DNA of 64,000 nt from Talpa occidentalis (Eukaryota; Chordata; Mammalia; Eulipotyphla; Talpidae): positions 16,582,850-16,646,849 of the forward strand of contig NW_023600993.1 of NCBI RefSeq assembly GCF_014898055.3, given 5' to 3'. Positions within the stretch are counted from its first letter, which is position 1. Every line of letters starts with the position of its first letter. The notes beneath the pieces are model-generated. The model made no database searches. It was not told where the DNA came from and was given only the letters and a program-made list of their open reading frames with translations. Shown here one piece after another: positions 12,375 through 24,739 of this stretch. Made by a program: the position numbers and the translations under genes.

Positions 12375-12600
12375 TCTCATTCATCATAACTATCATTTAT
12401 TCAGTCCTTACTATGGTGCCAGGTACTAAACTCTTTGAATGTCACCTCAATCCACCCTCATAGAACTCTGTGGAGGAAGTACTATTATTTTGCCCATGTT
12501 ACAAAGAGGCTGAAGCTCAGATACTTAAATAACTTTTCCCAGTTTACATATACCATGCAGGAATATATGTAGCAGGTTGCAGCAAGCTAAAAAAGCCCAA
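12375..12600 (-). repeat. MIR SINE relic, reversed
   Basis: The plus strand reads as antisense MIR: 'catttattcagtccttacta' (12395-12414), 'tggtgccaggtactaaactc', 'aagtactattattttgccca' (12477-12496), then 'aagaggctgaagctcagata'. Order and spacing fit the family. Confidence 0.85.
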
Positions 12601-12979
12601 CTGTAATTTAAGGTGTGTTTCAGTCACCTTTGGTAGGAACAGTGGTATTTGTAAGGTAATTAGTACATGAAGACCTTTGTACTCTTTTTCAATCAAAGAA
12701 TTCACCAACTAATTAGGAACTTGATGAAGGGGTTTTGACAAGTCAAGATTGCCCCCAACCATTAAGTCAAAAATCTTGTCAAAACAGAAACATCCTTGTC
12801 ATACATGAGGAAGTAGGAGAACTGCTTTTGAGGGAAAATAGTTCAGTATTAAACTTAGTTTGCTTCAGTGTCACTAAGATTTTCTCATTCCTCTATTAAT
12901 TGGGTGATTGGGAATGCAGAACTGTATATAGTTTCTGAGAAAGAACTAGGTTGGAGTCAAGGATTCAGAAATTATAATA

Positions 12980-13065
12980 GCAATATTTGTTCTTTATCTT
13001 GCACTTACTGTTTACAATTACTATATGCCAGACTCTTTGCAAGTCAATTTATATATGTACACATT
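12980..13065 (-). repeat. Short MIR-like fragment, reversed
   Basis: 'gcacttactgtttacaatta' (13001-13020) followed by 'ctatatgccagactctttgc' resembles the antisense MIR segment with 'cttactatgtgccaggc'. Too short and diverged for certainty. Confidence 0.4.
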
Positions 13066-13765
13066 TATATGGATATATAATTTTACTTAAGCCTTAAACT
13101 TTCATAGACATTAGTTCAAATATTCAAATATTTGAAACATATTCAGATATTAGTCAGACCAGCTCCACAGGTTCTGCTTCTGCTTCCAACAATACAATAT
13201 AATTAATGAATTTCATGAGAATATTGATAGAAGATAGGCAGTCCATGAATATATCTAATGTCTAAAGTTTTCTTTTTATTTAGAAGAAAGGTAAACACAA
13301 AGTATCAAAATCAAGCCAGCAACAGTAAATATTCTCATTTCATATGCTTAGATTGTATTAATATTTGTCCACATTAAATTTAGATATGGCAGGAAGAAGA
13401 AAACACAATCTTAGGTGTGCTTTCAGATGGAAGCAATCGTAGTTAAGATATCAAGCTAATTTCAAAGAAATTGTCAGTGAAATCCTTAGGAAATGTCTTT
13501 GCTGTGTGGCATTTTAATAAAATACAATGCCCTTGGTGTTTTATTGGAACAACAACAACAAAACCGCAAGGGAAATGTTGCAGCTCAGTGAGCCTGACTG
13601 ATGTGTACGGCTGGTCTTCCACCTTGCTCAAATAAATGTGGAATGAATGTGTTTGTTAATAGCAGATGGGACTTAGGAGGTATGACAGGACAATTTTAAA
13701 ATCTAAACTCAGGGAATGAAGGGAAACAACTCTATATTATACATTTTTAAGGGACATAGATTGCC
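13066..13765. other. Unannotated AT-rich stretch
   Basis: No gene or recognised repeat apart from a short CAA run near 13550. Confidence 0.5.
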
Positions 13766-13782
13766 AAAAAATTTCTACTGAT

Positions 13783-14010
13783 GCCTCCCTGGTGGCCTAG
13801 GAGTTAAATGTCACTGCTATCACCACTATGGCCTGAGTTCCACCCCCGGCCACAGAGCTGACCCACATGGTGCAGCAGACCTCTCCTGTCTCACCTGCTG
13901 CTGCCCTCAGCAGTGTGCTTCAGTAAATTCACCTGTTCTGCTCCCCACTCTGTCTCTGGTGAATCCTCTCCCACACCTCTGGCCTATACCCCAGTTCTTC
14001 TACATTAAAG
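13783..14010 (+). mobile_element. SINE with variant head (type III)
   Basis: The body ('acccacatggtgcagcagac', 'cagcagtgtgcttcag') is that of the main SINE. The head differs: after 'gcctccctggtgg' comes 'cctaggagttaaatgtcact' and 'gctatcaccactatggcctg' in place of the usual 'gaagctgtccgcagcctctg'. The same head occurs at 58754. The tail is shortened, without a clear AATAAA. Flanks 'aaaaaatttctactgat' (13766-13782) and 'aaaattctgat' (14011-14021) look like a decayed duplication. Confidence 0.85.
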
Positions 14011-15926
14011 AAAATTCTGATTTTATATTATTGGGAAATTAATGCAAAAACTCTGTCAGAGTGTGTGAGAAAACATGAATATGTGCTTTGGCAGTCTATT
14101 TCATGGCTTTAAGTACTAAAATAAAAATACTAATCTACAAATAATTATAAAGCAAACAAACAACATTATAGACACACACCACAAATAACAGCAACATCAT
14201 CAACAAGACACCCTCCCAAGTCTATTCCAGAACCCAAGTTAAGGACTCATATGAATGTTTCTACTTTATAATACAATTTTCCATCTTCCTGAATCCTAGT
14301 GGGATTTCAAATAAACAAAACGTTGATTCTTAAGAGGAAATCTGAGAAATTAACTATGAAATGCAAGTCCATCATCACAAGAACATTTTTTTTCTTTTTT
14401 GTACCTGTGATATTGTAGTTGTTAACTAGATGCATTGTTGTAATCCATTTGTAATGTAAGTGAAGATATTATGTTCTACAACAAATTTATACAGTAGTAG
14501 AGAGCAATTATCTCAATAAAATTGAATGAGGAACAGTTACAAACACACACAAAATGCTAGTACATATGAAAACTCATTGAACAGGTTTGGAAATGAAATA
14601 ATTAAGATAAGATACCTTTCACTGATCTTTGGGACCCAGTACATGTCCAAAGAACCTGGTGTTATTATTTTTATTTAAATATTTCAAATTTCACAACATA
14701 TTGTCATGAACTTCATCATATTTTCATTTTTTTTAACCTTTTCCCTGCCAGAGTTTAATTCTCTCTCCCGCTCTCTCTCCCTTTCATGCTGCTGATTCTG
14801 CAGTGATAATTACATTGAAAGAAAAAAAAAAATCTTTGGATTAACCATATTCACAGTTTTTAAAAAATGCTATTGCTTTGATGATATTACTAAGGCATGA
14901 ACTTTAAATAACATTGGTTCCATCTCAAGAAGTTGAAATCTAGATTTGTGGCTTGGCAGCAAGCTCTATTGCTGTTCACAGATAGTCAAGACAGAATTAG
15001 GGTCGTGGTTAATTACTGAGGCAGAGAAGCAATGGATTTAATTTTTTTTTTTTCAAATAGAAATGAGATTGAGATAGCAATGAATTCAATATTTTTCTCA
15101 AACAGAAATATGTACAAACCTGCCAATCATCCTCACTCTAATATGGAATACACTCTCTTGTAGCTAAGGTTAAAATGACAAAAGTTTGAGGGAGTTTTCT
15201 ATCCTTTGCAAAGAAAATTACACCTTCTAATATGAAAGGAATACTTCTGAATGAGAAGTGATTTTTTGAAAATTTACATAAAATTAATGCTGAACAAGTC
15301 AATGGAAGTGCAAGGTTATGCTAATATGAGCTAAAACCATATTTGGGAAGTAAATGTAGATCAGTGAGTATCCACTCATTAAACTAATTGCTTAAGCTTT
15401 AAAAATGACAGCTAATTCTCATAAATGTGAATTTCAGCCAATGCAATTTAACACTCAATGCTCTCCCCTTTCCATCCTCCTCTGTCCCTTACCTACTTAA
15501 AGAATAGTTCTCTACAACCTCTCTCTGAAAATTTAAACTAATGAAGGAATGACACATTAGACAATTTTTATAATGCTAAGCATGAAATATCAAAGTGCTA
15601 CTATTTCACCAAAAATGTCCATGCTTTTTGTTCCAACAGGCATTTACAGAAACAGGAATGAGCTTTCGAGTATTTAAAAGCAGAAGCAGAAATATGCGAA
15701 AGGCCATTATTTTGGAGTCTATCTCTATTTATAATGACTGACTATTCACAGGTATATAAATTTTTAAAAGCTTTTTCTCCCACTTGAATGGGCCTTTTTG
15801 AGCTTTGACTATAAATGTAAAAGAAAAGAATAGTACTTTTATGTATTTAATACAGTTTTTATACAGGCCCAGAAACATACTTTCTGGTTCTAATTTCACA
15901 TGATCTGAGCTTGGGGAACACACACA

Positions 15927-15929
<3 letters not shown>
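14011..15929. other. Unannotated AT-rich stretch
   Basis: No gene or firm repeat. Small low-complexity patches include a CT-rich run at about 14760-14785. Confidence 0.5.

Positions 15930-15970
<41 letters not shown>
15930..15970. repeat. (AT)n microsatellite
   Basis: Fifteen uninterrupted AT units at 15931-15960, then a short interrupted extension. Likely length-variable. Confidence 0.95.
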
Positions 15971-16029
15971 TTTTCAGACATATAGTCATATAGTCATATG
16001 AAAGCAGAGGTAAAATGCACTCATTTTTT

Positions 16030-16344
16030 TTAAAAATATTTATTTATTTATTTATTTGTTTATTTATTTGTTTGTTTGTTTATTTATGCAAGCACTGGGT
16101 ATAGTCAGAAGCGCGGGAGGGTGAGAGAATTCACCAGAGCCAGAGCAGGGAGCAGAGCAGGCAGAAGGGCGAAGTACACTGCTGAGGGGAGCAGCAGGCG
16201 GCAGGAGAGGTCTGTGCACCATGCGGGACCCTCCTCCAGTGGCCGGGGAGCAGCCGGGGATTGAACCGGAGCTGCAGAGGTGCTGCAGAGGCCGCGGGCA
16301 GCTTTGCAACCCAGCACTCAACCTCTGCGCCACCAGAGAGGCCC
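16030..16344 (-). mobile_element. tRNA-derived T+ SINE (tail type I), reversed
   Basis: Complete copy bounded by a perfect 17-bp duplication 'aaaatgcactcattttt' (16012-16028 and 16345-16361). The reversed tail is a TTTA/TTTG-rich tract (16030-16090), followed by the antisense of 'gtacccagtgcttgcata'. The head contains a local duplication, with 'gctgcagaggtgctgcagag' at 16271-16290, just inside the B-box region. It is GC-richer and less decayed than the type II copies. Confidence 0.94.
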
Positions 16345-16361
16345 AAAATGCACTCATTTTT

Positions 16362-17165
16362 CATCATTTTATATTTCATGCCTTACTTCATATTTTGAGA
16401 AAAGGAGGGAACGTAACCTACTAGGACATCCATTGTAAGACAAAATGCCATCCTTTTTTAATGGACATTACAAAAAAGTCAACTGCAAATGGTTTGGGGG
16501 TTCTTTAGTTGCAAGATAATCTGAGTTGTGTTTCTATATGGTTTTTACTTAATGAAATACTCAAACTTTGAAATGTTTGTGATGCATTATTTCAAATTTA
16601 TAGCCCTAAGGAAATGCAGTTATTTTTTGTGTGATCTTTTATGATTACATACAACATGGTTTTGGACAATAAACTTTTTAACTATAGTAACATGGAAAAC
16701 AGGAAAGACATCAAAGAAGGAAAAATAAATGACAGATGTAAAGTGAGGAAAATGTATCGATAAGCTCCAAAGATAATTTTAGAAAGGAGGACGAAATGGG
16801 GAAAAAAAGGAAAAAGGAAGAGACAAAGTCTTTCATTTTGGGCAGTATGACAGACTTGATTTACTAAAAATTTCTTTTATAAAGATATAAACATTGGATG
16901 AAATTTACAAACATGCTTGGAATATATAAATGTGCTCATAAGACAAATGTGCTTGTAAGACAAAAGCTAAGAGGAAAATCAAAGGGGGGGGGGAATGAAT
17001 ATGAAGAAGCAATGGATGCAGAATTAACATATCGATGAGAGAAACAAAGAGGATCAAGTTCTAATACTTGGCAAGACGCTAATCTTTGTAAAGTCTGAAG
17101 TTGTTTATGTTGTCAATTGAACAAAGAGTTAGATTCAATTTTCTTTTTTAAAAATCCTTACTTGC
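16362..17165. other. Unannotated AT-rich stretch
   Basis: No gene or recognised repeat. A run of ten G lies near 16984-16993. Confidence 0.5.
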
Positions 17166-17166
17166 C

Positions 17167-17437
17167 GGGCCTCCCTGGTGGCGCAAGGCATTAAGCACCG
17201 CACTATGAAGCAATCCGCAGCCTCTGCCGCCTGAGTTCAATCCCCAGTCGGCAGGGGAGCAACCCACATGGCACAGCTGACCTCTCCTGACTAGCCCACT
17301 GCTCCCCTCAGCAGTGTATTTCATTCAGTCTGCCTGTTCTGTTCCCCATTTTGTCTCTGGTGGATCCTCTTACCTCCCACATCTCTGGCCTGTACCCCAG
17401 CACTTGTATGCATAAATAAATAAATCTTGAAAAAAAA
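17167..17437 (+). mobile_element. tRNA-derived T+ SINE
   Basis: Complete copy from 'gggcctccctggtggcgcaa' to 'gcataaataaataaatcttg' plus an A run. The flanks share only a short 'aaaaatcc', so the target duplication is not well preserved or differs from my reading. It lies 40 bp from a second SINE in the opposite orientation. Confidence 0.92.
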
Positions 17438-17477
17438 ATCCAACAACACTTCTGAAAAGATAAATCTACATATTTTC

Positions 17478-17741
17478 TTTTTTTTTTTAAGATTTATTTA
17501 TTTATTTATACAAGCACTGGATACAGTCAGAAGTGCAGGAGGGTGAGAGAATTTACCAGAGCCAGAGAGGGGAGCAGAACAGGCAGACTGACAAAGTACA
17601 CTGCTGAGGGGAGCAGTGGGTGTGGCAGGAGAGGTCTGCACACCATGTGGGCCCTTGCTGGCTGCCGGGGGTCCAACCAGCGCTGCAGAGGCTGTGGGCA
17701 GCTTTACAGCCCAGTGCTCAACCACTGCGCCACCGGTGGCG
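17478..17741 (-). mobile_element. tRNA-derived T+ SINE (tail type I), reversed
   Basis: Complete reversed copy with a perfect 13-bp duplication 'tctacatattttc' (17465-17477 and 17742-17754). It carries the antisense of 'actgtatccagtgcttgtat'. With the forward copy at 17167-17437 it forms an inverted SINE pair separated by about 40 bp, which could fold in a long transcript. Confidence 0.94.
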
Positions 17742-17754
17742 TCTACATATTTTC

Positions 17755-18439
17755 AGAGAAACACAATGGACTATGGTGGAGGACTGTGGTTGCCTTGGTG
17801 GTGGGTGAGATTTGTTAATGCATGCCTAAAGAAGTGGGCTCCTATATTTTTGAATCATACACAATGTTGGAAACTAATGTTACCTTAATAAAAAATTATA
17901 CAAAATGAAAACACTGGAACAAAAAGCACATTCTGAAAAGTTTCAATTTCATCCATACCCCTTCAGCCATTCCTATAAATAACCATAGTGCTTACTGTTC
18001 TATTCATTTAAGTAAATCATATCTGAACTTTTTTTGCCTTCACCCATTCTCCTGTCCCCCCATCCATCCCTAATGAAAATATCACCTATCCCAAACTACT
18101 GTACGTAATAGAGTCCTAGACAGAATATTTTAACAGACCATAATTGGAAAGTTTCTGTTGCAAATATAACTAAGTGAAGGGCATGATACATGGATTTCTA
18201 CAGGTTTCGTTAATGAATCATCCCTAAATTGTTCTCAGGAACATCATAAATGATTTCTTAGAGCTTGATTTATTTTTGCAAATAATTGCGGTAATTTATG
18301 AGTGAATTCCACTGTTTATTGTTTCTAAAATAAGTATATGTAAGCAAAAAAGTCACCAGTAAGAAAACTTTCTGTGGAAAGAAATACAAAGTATTGATGG
18401 ACAGTTATTTTTATTTTTTTTTTTAGTGTTGATTGCTGA
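17755..18439. other. Unannotated AT-rich stretch
   Basis: No gene or recognised repeat seen. Confidence 0.5.
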
Positions 18440-18585
18440 ATTTTATTTTATTTTCATTTAAATTTTATTTTTATATTCCCCATACAATTACAACCCCCTT
18501 ATTTTGATCCCAAGCCCTCCTTTCCCTGCCCCCACTCCCCACAGAGTGTCTTTGGTTCATAGTTGTTTGTTGATTTTGATATTTT
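18440..18585 (-). mobile_element. 3'-UTR-only L1 fragment, reversed
   Basis: Antisense of the 3' end of the L1 at 4113-4240: 'ccccatacaattacaacccc' (18479-18498), a C-rich segment matching the L1 G-rich run, then 'tttggttcatagttgtttgt' (18551-18570). It is a severely 5'-truncated copy of the younger L1 type in this window. Confidence 0.88.
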
Positions 18586-19636
18586 TAAATATCTAAATTT
18601 TGAAGAATGGTATACTAACCCTTAGGGGAAAAAAACAGTCATGCCTATATTTTATCAGAGCTTTATGTTCTGTGTCCTAATATACATAAATGATTAAGAT
18701 AGAAACAAACTTCCCAAGAATGAACCCACTACTGGGGTACCCATATGACTTCACAATGATGAGCTTGGCAGATTCAGCTCAAGGCAAGAAGAGAACAGCT
18801 CTTACTATCATCTAACTTAATGGACGCATTTAGAAAAGGCAGACACATAATAATAATTCAGAATTCCTTAGAAAATTTTTAACTTTGATGCAGAAAATAA
18901 AGGGTGGATGATCCAAAGAAATGTTGTTATTGAAATAATCATAAATTAGAAAAGTGGTTATAAATATCTTTTCTTTAATTTTATTTTTTTATTTTTGCAT
19001 AGACTAGAAAATCCTACAAGGTGCCAGAGTGAAGAAAGAATATGCTTTTTCAGAATCTTTAAAAAAATAATTTATAATAAGGAACACTAATAAAACAAAA
19101 CAAACAAAATATAAAATACTGGCTGGCAATATGTAAACCATGATAAAACAAGAAATTATATATATATATATATATTTAAATATTTTACACATACCAACAC
19201 TCACTTTTTATCAACATTAATATGCACCAAAATTTTAAAAAGAAACATGATATATTTGAATATATTAAACAATAAATTAAAGGGAAAATAAAGGTGTGAT
19301 ATATGAGAAATAAGATAGAGCAAATAACACTCCAAACATGGTGATTATCTTAAAATACTTAATAATGGATTGTTTTGTAAATTTCTAAAAAATGAAATAC
19401 ATAATATAATTAGCAGAGAAATTAATACATTCATGATGCAGGTAACTTTTTGGAGATAGACTTCACACAAATTATGAAAAATTACAAGTTAGATTATAAA
19501 TTAATCTGAAAACAGTTTACAATTTAAATACCATGCAAGGTTTTGCGGAGTTGATTAGGGACACACAAAGAGAGAATTCCTATTCTTTATATATGTCTTA
19601 ATTATTTAAATTGCTTATAATGAGCATATATAACAT
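18586..19636. other. Unannotated AT-rich stretch
   Basis: No gene or recognised repeat. A short (TA)n tract lies near 19157-19175. Confidence 0.5.
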
Positions 19637-19649
19637 TATCATTTATTTT

Positions 19650-19931
19650 ATTTTATTTTATTTTTTATTAAAAGATTTTATTTTATGCATTTAAGAACTG
19701 GAGAACAGGCCAGAGGTGTGGGGGGTGAGATGATTCACCAGACACAGAGTGGGGAACAGAACAGGCAGACTGACTCAAATATACTGCTGAGGGGAGCAGT
19801 GGGCAAGACAGGAGAGGTCTGTTGCACTGTGTGGGTAATTCCCTGGCTGGCAGGGGATTGAACTCAGTGCTGCAGAGGTTGCAATAGCTTCATAGTGCTA
19901 TGCTTAAACCCTTGTGCCACCAGGGAGGCCC
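19650..19931 (-). mobile_element. tRNA-derived T+ SINE, reversed
   Basis: Complete reversed copy ending in 'gtgccaccagggaggccc'. Imperfect flanking duplication: 'tatcatttatttt' (19637-19649) against 'tatcattattatttt' (19932-19946). The tail is TTTTA-rich. Diverged, so of intermediate age. Confidence 0.92.
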
Positions 19932-19946
19932 TATCATTATTATTTT

Positions 19947-20640
19947 AAAATTTAAATATAGCTGTGATCATAGGATGGCTGTATTGCTATTCACTAAGCA
20001 AATAATTTATAGAGTAAGATGCTAAAAAGTGTTACCTCCTTGCCAATTACAGGATTCAATCCCAAGCAAATAGGTTCAGTATGAAGCATAAAACAACATG
20101 CCAATGGATCCATTTTATAGCACCCTTTATCAATTTATTAGATCACAAATTAGTACATAAATATTAATAATAGCTCAGTAGCTTGCAAACAATACATTGC
20201 ACTCTAATTTCTTTTCCTATGCTCCATAATGTATCCGACAAGACTACAAATCCTTTCCTATCATTAACACCTAAGGCAACTTTACACAAATATCCAGGCT
20301 TGTGATATCTTTCATCTTTCTCTTTTAATAGCAATAACACTGGGGAGCTTTACCTTCACTCCCTTTACATAGCTCCACCACTAACCAGAATTCATTACTA
20401 ATCCTTTATCACTTAAGTGCTTGGTGATTTGTGGCCCCACTCATCGGAGTCAGGCACCTTTGCACATCACTCAGCCCAGGAACTTGAACTATAAACACTT
20501 TAGTGTTGGCAGACACAAACATCAACACTTCTTGTTTATTTCTGGTAACAACTGCTTTATTAGGGAATCATCTTGCTGCTGGTTCTTGTTTCTCTTGTCA
20601 CTCTCCCACGTGAACACCTTTCTGAATCTATGCTCTCACA
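19947..20640. other. Unannotated stretch
   Basis: No gene or firm repeat seen. 20421-20645 has a 74-codon ORF without a domain. Confidence 0.45.
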
Positions 20641-20644
20641 CATA

Positions 20645-20845
20645 ATTTGTGGGAATTGGTAAAAAATAAAAATATGGGGCCCTTTTGTACAAATTATTCA
20701 GAATTTCAAGATAGTAGCAGAACATTAAGCTGAGCAGAGGGTCCTTGTGAGAACTGAGCTTTGTGTGATTACACAGGCCACAAGTCCATGAAGCAGGCTT
20801 GCTTCTATGCACACTACTTCCAAGATCCAATAAACTTAATCCATT
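20645..20845. repeat. Ancient interspersed repeat, family not resolved
   Basis: The block 'atatggggcccttttgtaca' to 'ccacaagtccatgaagcagg' has the feel of an old mammal-wide element I have seen in other placental genomes ('ggggcccttttgt', 'attcagaatttcaagatag', 'gtgattacacaggccacaag'). I cannot name the family with confidence. Confidence 0.3.
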
Positions 20846-20876
20846 CATCTATTCAGTGTGTTTGTATTAATTTTCT

Positions 20877-21158
20877 TTTTCTTTTCTTAAGATTTATCTA
20901 TTTATGTAGATAAGAGCTGGGGTACAGGTCAGAGGTGTGTGTGGGGGGTGGGTGGGTGAGAGGATTCACCAGACAGAGTGGGGAGCAGAACAGGCAGATC
21001 AACTGAAATACAATGCTGAGGGGAGCAGCAGGCGAGCCAGGAGAGGTCTGCTGCATCAAGTGAGTACTGCCCTGACCGGGGATCTTACTCCTGCTGCAGT
21101 AGCTGTGGACTGCTTCATAGTGCTGACACTTAACCCCTTGCACCACCAGGGAGGTCCT
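20877..21158 (-). mobile_element. tRNA-derived T+ SINE, reversed
   Basis: Complete reversed copy with a perfect 12-bp duplication 'tattaattttct' (20865-20876 and 21159-21170). It has a short GT/GGGT expansion (20935-20960) in the region antisense to 'ctctcaccctcccacacctc'. Confidence 0.93.
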
Positions 21159-21170
21159 TATTAATTTTCT

Positions 21171-21980
21171 ATGCCCCAAATGCTATGATAGAAACTGAGC
21201 AAAAGAAATAACATTTCTAATTAAGTTACCAAATAACTATTTTTGTTAGTTTCATACTAATTAAATTTAAATGATCAGTTTTTGTTGATTTTAAAAACTA
21301 AATAAAAAATTCAGAAGCACAATATAAAGATTTCATCTATATTCCTTTCTAAGAAGAATCTTTCACTAATGGATGCTTAGAAAATTCTGTACTGGAGGTA
21401 ATGATTTTATAATTTGTCATGCAGTACATGATCAAGAATTCCTAAGGTGGTAAGGAATCGCAGCATGACAAAGAGCACCCCCGAAAGGAGACCTGATGGA
21501 GCAGGGACAAAGATGGATGTATGATTGCATGTTCTTTCTCTCACTCTTCCACTCTTGCTGTAGCTTTTGTTCTTGCTCTCATTCTCTCAAGTTGAACCAC
21601 TTGGGAAACACAAGAAAGAGATAGCTTCTGTGCTCCAGCAGTTTCATCAGCAAGAACAGCTGGATCCTAAATATAGCGAAGGCTCTAAACACAGTAGTTA
21701 GCATGATGAAGACTCTCCACATGGGAAGCAACCAGATACGCTAGATGTGGATGCTCCAAATCTCAAAGCTTCCAGAGGAGTCAGGGGCAGCAAATAGAAC
21801 AATCAGAACCCCACAATACAAATGGAATCCCAGTATTATGATACAAGAAACGTGATCTCAAAATAGAGACAATCAGTATTATTACTAAAGCCTCAGTATC
21901 ATGGGTTCTCAGTTTAGAAGATTTGAGTTTGAGTTCTGGCAGCCTCCCTGTCTCTTTCCATGACTTTGAGCCTTAATGCT
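21171..21980. other. Unannotated stretch
   Basis: No gene seen. 21530-21720 has a CT-rich then mixed composition slightly suggestive of an old LTR, but I could not line it up with a family. Confidence 0.4.
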
Positions 21981-21995
21981 CTAACCTCAGTTCTC

Positions 21996-22269
21996 TTTTT
22001 TCTTTTTTTTAAAGATTTATTTATTTATGCATACAAGAACTGGGGTGCAGGCCAGAGGTGCGGGGGTTGAGAGGATTCACCAGAAACAGAGTGGGGAGAA
22101 GAACAGGTGGATCTACTGAAATATACTGCTGAGGGGAGCAGCTGGCAAGACAGGAGAGGTCTCCTGCACCATATGGGTCACCTCCCTGGCTGGGGATCGA
22201 ACTCGTGCTGCAGTGGCTGTGGATTGCTTTATAGTGCTGAAACAACCCCTTGTGCCACCAGGGAGGCCC
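21996..22269 (-). mobile_element. tRNA-derived T+ SINE, reversed
   Basis: Complete reversed copy with an imperfect duplication: 'ctaacctcagttctc' (21981-21995) and 'ctaaccttggttttc' (22270-22284). The tail is 'ttttaaagatttatttattt', the reverse of AAATAAATAAATCTTT. Confidence 0.92.
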
Positions 22270-22479
22270 CTAACCTTGGTTTTCTATAGACATCTGGAAG
22301 GATGGGATGAAATAACTGTGGTAACTTTGCCATTTCAATGCAGGTCTACAACAAGCACTCAATCTGAATTGAAGCAGAGAATTCTTATGACAACTCCCAG
22401 CCAACTGGGAGGGGACAAATACAATGAAAAATGTCTTAAGAATGAGGACAGTTTGGTTCTAATGAAGCATGTGTTGTTT

Positions 22480-22635
22480 CGTAAACTTGTCTGCACATTG
22501 GAATCCCTGAGGCTCTTTGGAAATGACTGAGGACTGTGCCCTTCTCCCTGGAAGCATGATTTAATTAGTCTGTGATGTGGGCTGGGTTTGGAATATTTAA
22601 AAGGTACCTCAGTTGATATTACTATACAGGCGAAC
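22480..22635 (-). repeat. MER5A-like hAT (Charlie) relic
   Basis: 'cttgtctgcacattggaatc' (22488-22507), then 'cctgaggctctttggaaatg' and 'gggctgggtttggaatattt' (22581-22600), follow the order of the antisense MER5A consensus (cacctggagggcttg ... aagattgctgggcccc ... agaatttgcatttcta). Strongly diverged. It is an ancient non-autonomous DNA transposon if the call holds. Confidence 0.45.
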
Positions 22636-22739
22636 CTGGAATCCCTGCTCTAGCCTGTTGTGCGAAGTAGTGAAAATTAGGAAATCTCACTAAACCTCAG
22701 TTTCCTTATCTAGGACATATGGGGGCAAAGGGAAGTGTT

Positions 22740-22960
22740 TGGTGAGTGGTGTCGGGTTGGGAGTCAGAACTCACTGAGTGTGGGTGAGGCCTTAGTCACT
22801 GACTAGCTCTGCAGTGTTAGTCAACTGAAAGTCTCTGTACTTCAGCTTTCTCATCTGTACATAAAACACATGGAGCAATAAGCTTCAGGATGTTATTATG
22901 AAAATGCATTTGAAATACTTAAGTACAGTGACTCACATGTGGCTAAGCTTCTAGAGAATG
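22740..22960 (+). repeat. MIR SINE relic
   Basis: Landmarks in order: 'tcactgactagctctgcagt' (22796-22815), 'cagctttctcatctgtacat' (22842-22861), 'atgttattatgaaaatgcat' and 'agtgactcacatgtggctaa', matching the MIR core and 3' end. Confidence 0.75.
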
Positions 22961-24739
22961 TTAGCTATTATTAGCATCACAAGCATTATTTTTAACTCAC
23001 GAGCATTTCACACATTGATTATTGAATTGACCACTTTGCTAACCATTTCCATATTGACTTACTGACTCCAACACTGATTTTATATGGAAAAAAAAAAAAA
23101 AAAGAAAGAACCACTTCAAACCTGACCTGCTCAACTTGGAAAGATTCTACAAACTCCTCTCAGCTGTTCAAAACTTGAGAGAAAACTGACAGCGTTAAGA
23201 AACTTTATTATCCTAGACCAGCTTTTTGAACCTAGAACAGATACACCCACCCAAAAAGAAAATCAACACATAAGAAATGGCACATTTGCTGAGACTGGCG
23301 AACAAACAGCATACGGTGTGGTAGCATAATTTAGAACTTACTAGAAAAAAGTCTACAGTTCAAGAAAGGAAATATTTATCCTAAGCAAGCTCACTATGCA
23401 GAATTATTTTTAAAAAAGAATGAAAGGAATAGAGTATAGAAATTAGAGACCAAAAATGCCAAGGAGATCATTTTTTTTTTAAATTACTATTCAACAACAA
23501 CACATATTCTCTTATAACGTGTAAAATAATTATCAGGAATAAAAAGTACATATATTCTGAGTCAAGGTCACCTTTGTTTTTTTTTTTCTTTTTCATGGGA
23601 GGCAGTAATGGATAACACTATTAGGATCAGAGGAGAGGCTAAAATAGAACTGAGGAGTCTACGAGGAGGAAGCAAATCAAGAGAGAATAAAGGATGCATT
23701 TGTCTGTACTTCAAAAAATAGTATGATTTTCAGTGTGCCCCTTACAAGTGTTTCCACTCTCACTAAGACCCTTTCTTATTTTTGTCTTCTTTTTCCCAAC
23801 ATTATTCAGTGCGTGGTGTCATGAACCTTTCAATTACCATGGTCAAGTTGAAATAACCATGGTAGAGGCATAGCTGGAAGAGATTGTGTAAGATAAAACA
23901 AAGAACAAGAGGAACGCATTGGAAGAGGTGGTGACAGCCTGGGCAGGAATCACCTCAACTCTCATTTATGTTTGGTGCCACCAATAAGCTTGGTCTATTT
24001 AGAGACCATAGGCTTTAAAGTCAAAGACCAGGACTGATAATGTTATTATATGTGCACGATATATATATTATTGTGCGCTTTTATATTAACATTTGAAAAC
24101 CCAGCAGCATAGAGCACTAAAAAGGATCACACTGAGAAACTAAATCTGATTTCTCCTTTCAAATTAAAGTTTTACATCAAAACCTATCTTCACTGAGAAT
24201 AAAATGGAATCATTTTGACAATGTTTCTTCCCTCTGCACATTTAGATAAATTAGAAAGTTGATGCAGGCCAAGGGCAAATGAAGAGGAGTTGATCAAAAC
24301 AAATAAAAAGACATTCTAAATATAATTTGAGAGCAAAGAAATGCATTTTATATCAAGCTAATGAGTGAGTGAATTTCAACAGAAATTGCTTTATTCTAGC
24401 ATGGACTCTAATATACTGCAGGTCAATTCATGGGACTCCCATATCGCTAAAAGGTACAATTTATTATAGACAAAGGCTGAAAGTAAAAACTTGGACAATT
24501 GCCCAGTATCTGGCACAGGATAATACCAGTAATGTTGGGTTCATTAAGACACTCAGCAAATGTTAGGCCCAAGCACTGTTCAGAATTGGTAACAAAGGTC
24601 ATTTCCTTAGTTCTATGTTTAGATTTTAACAGAGATCTGCAAAATTAACTTATTGACAAATACTAAACACTTAGGTAAAATCAAAGCATGAGACTAGTAG
24701 TAACTTACTATAATGGTCAGGAAAAAAAAAACAGAATTA
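22961..24739. other. Unannotated AT-rich stretch
   Basis: No gene or firm repeat. A(15)-type runs lie at 23088-23103 and a T run at 23577-23588. Confidence 0.5.

Noticed and set aside
15930..15970. Dispersed AT, CA and A-rich runs as a CRISPR array or other spaced repeat system
   Set aside because: Simple microsatellites without regular spacers; the genome is mammalian.
16064..16424. Several overlapping ORFs with Pro/Ser/Ala-rich peptides on both strands
   Set aside because: All lie within the SINE at 16030-16344 and reflect its GC-rich body, not genes.
21480..21900. Possible processed pseudogene or LTR
   Set aside because: The translated segment looked protein-like over about 35 codons, but I could not tie it to any family and it contains stops on both sides.
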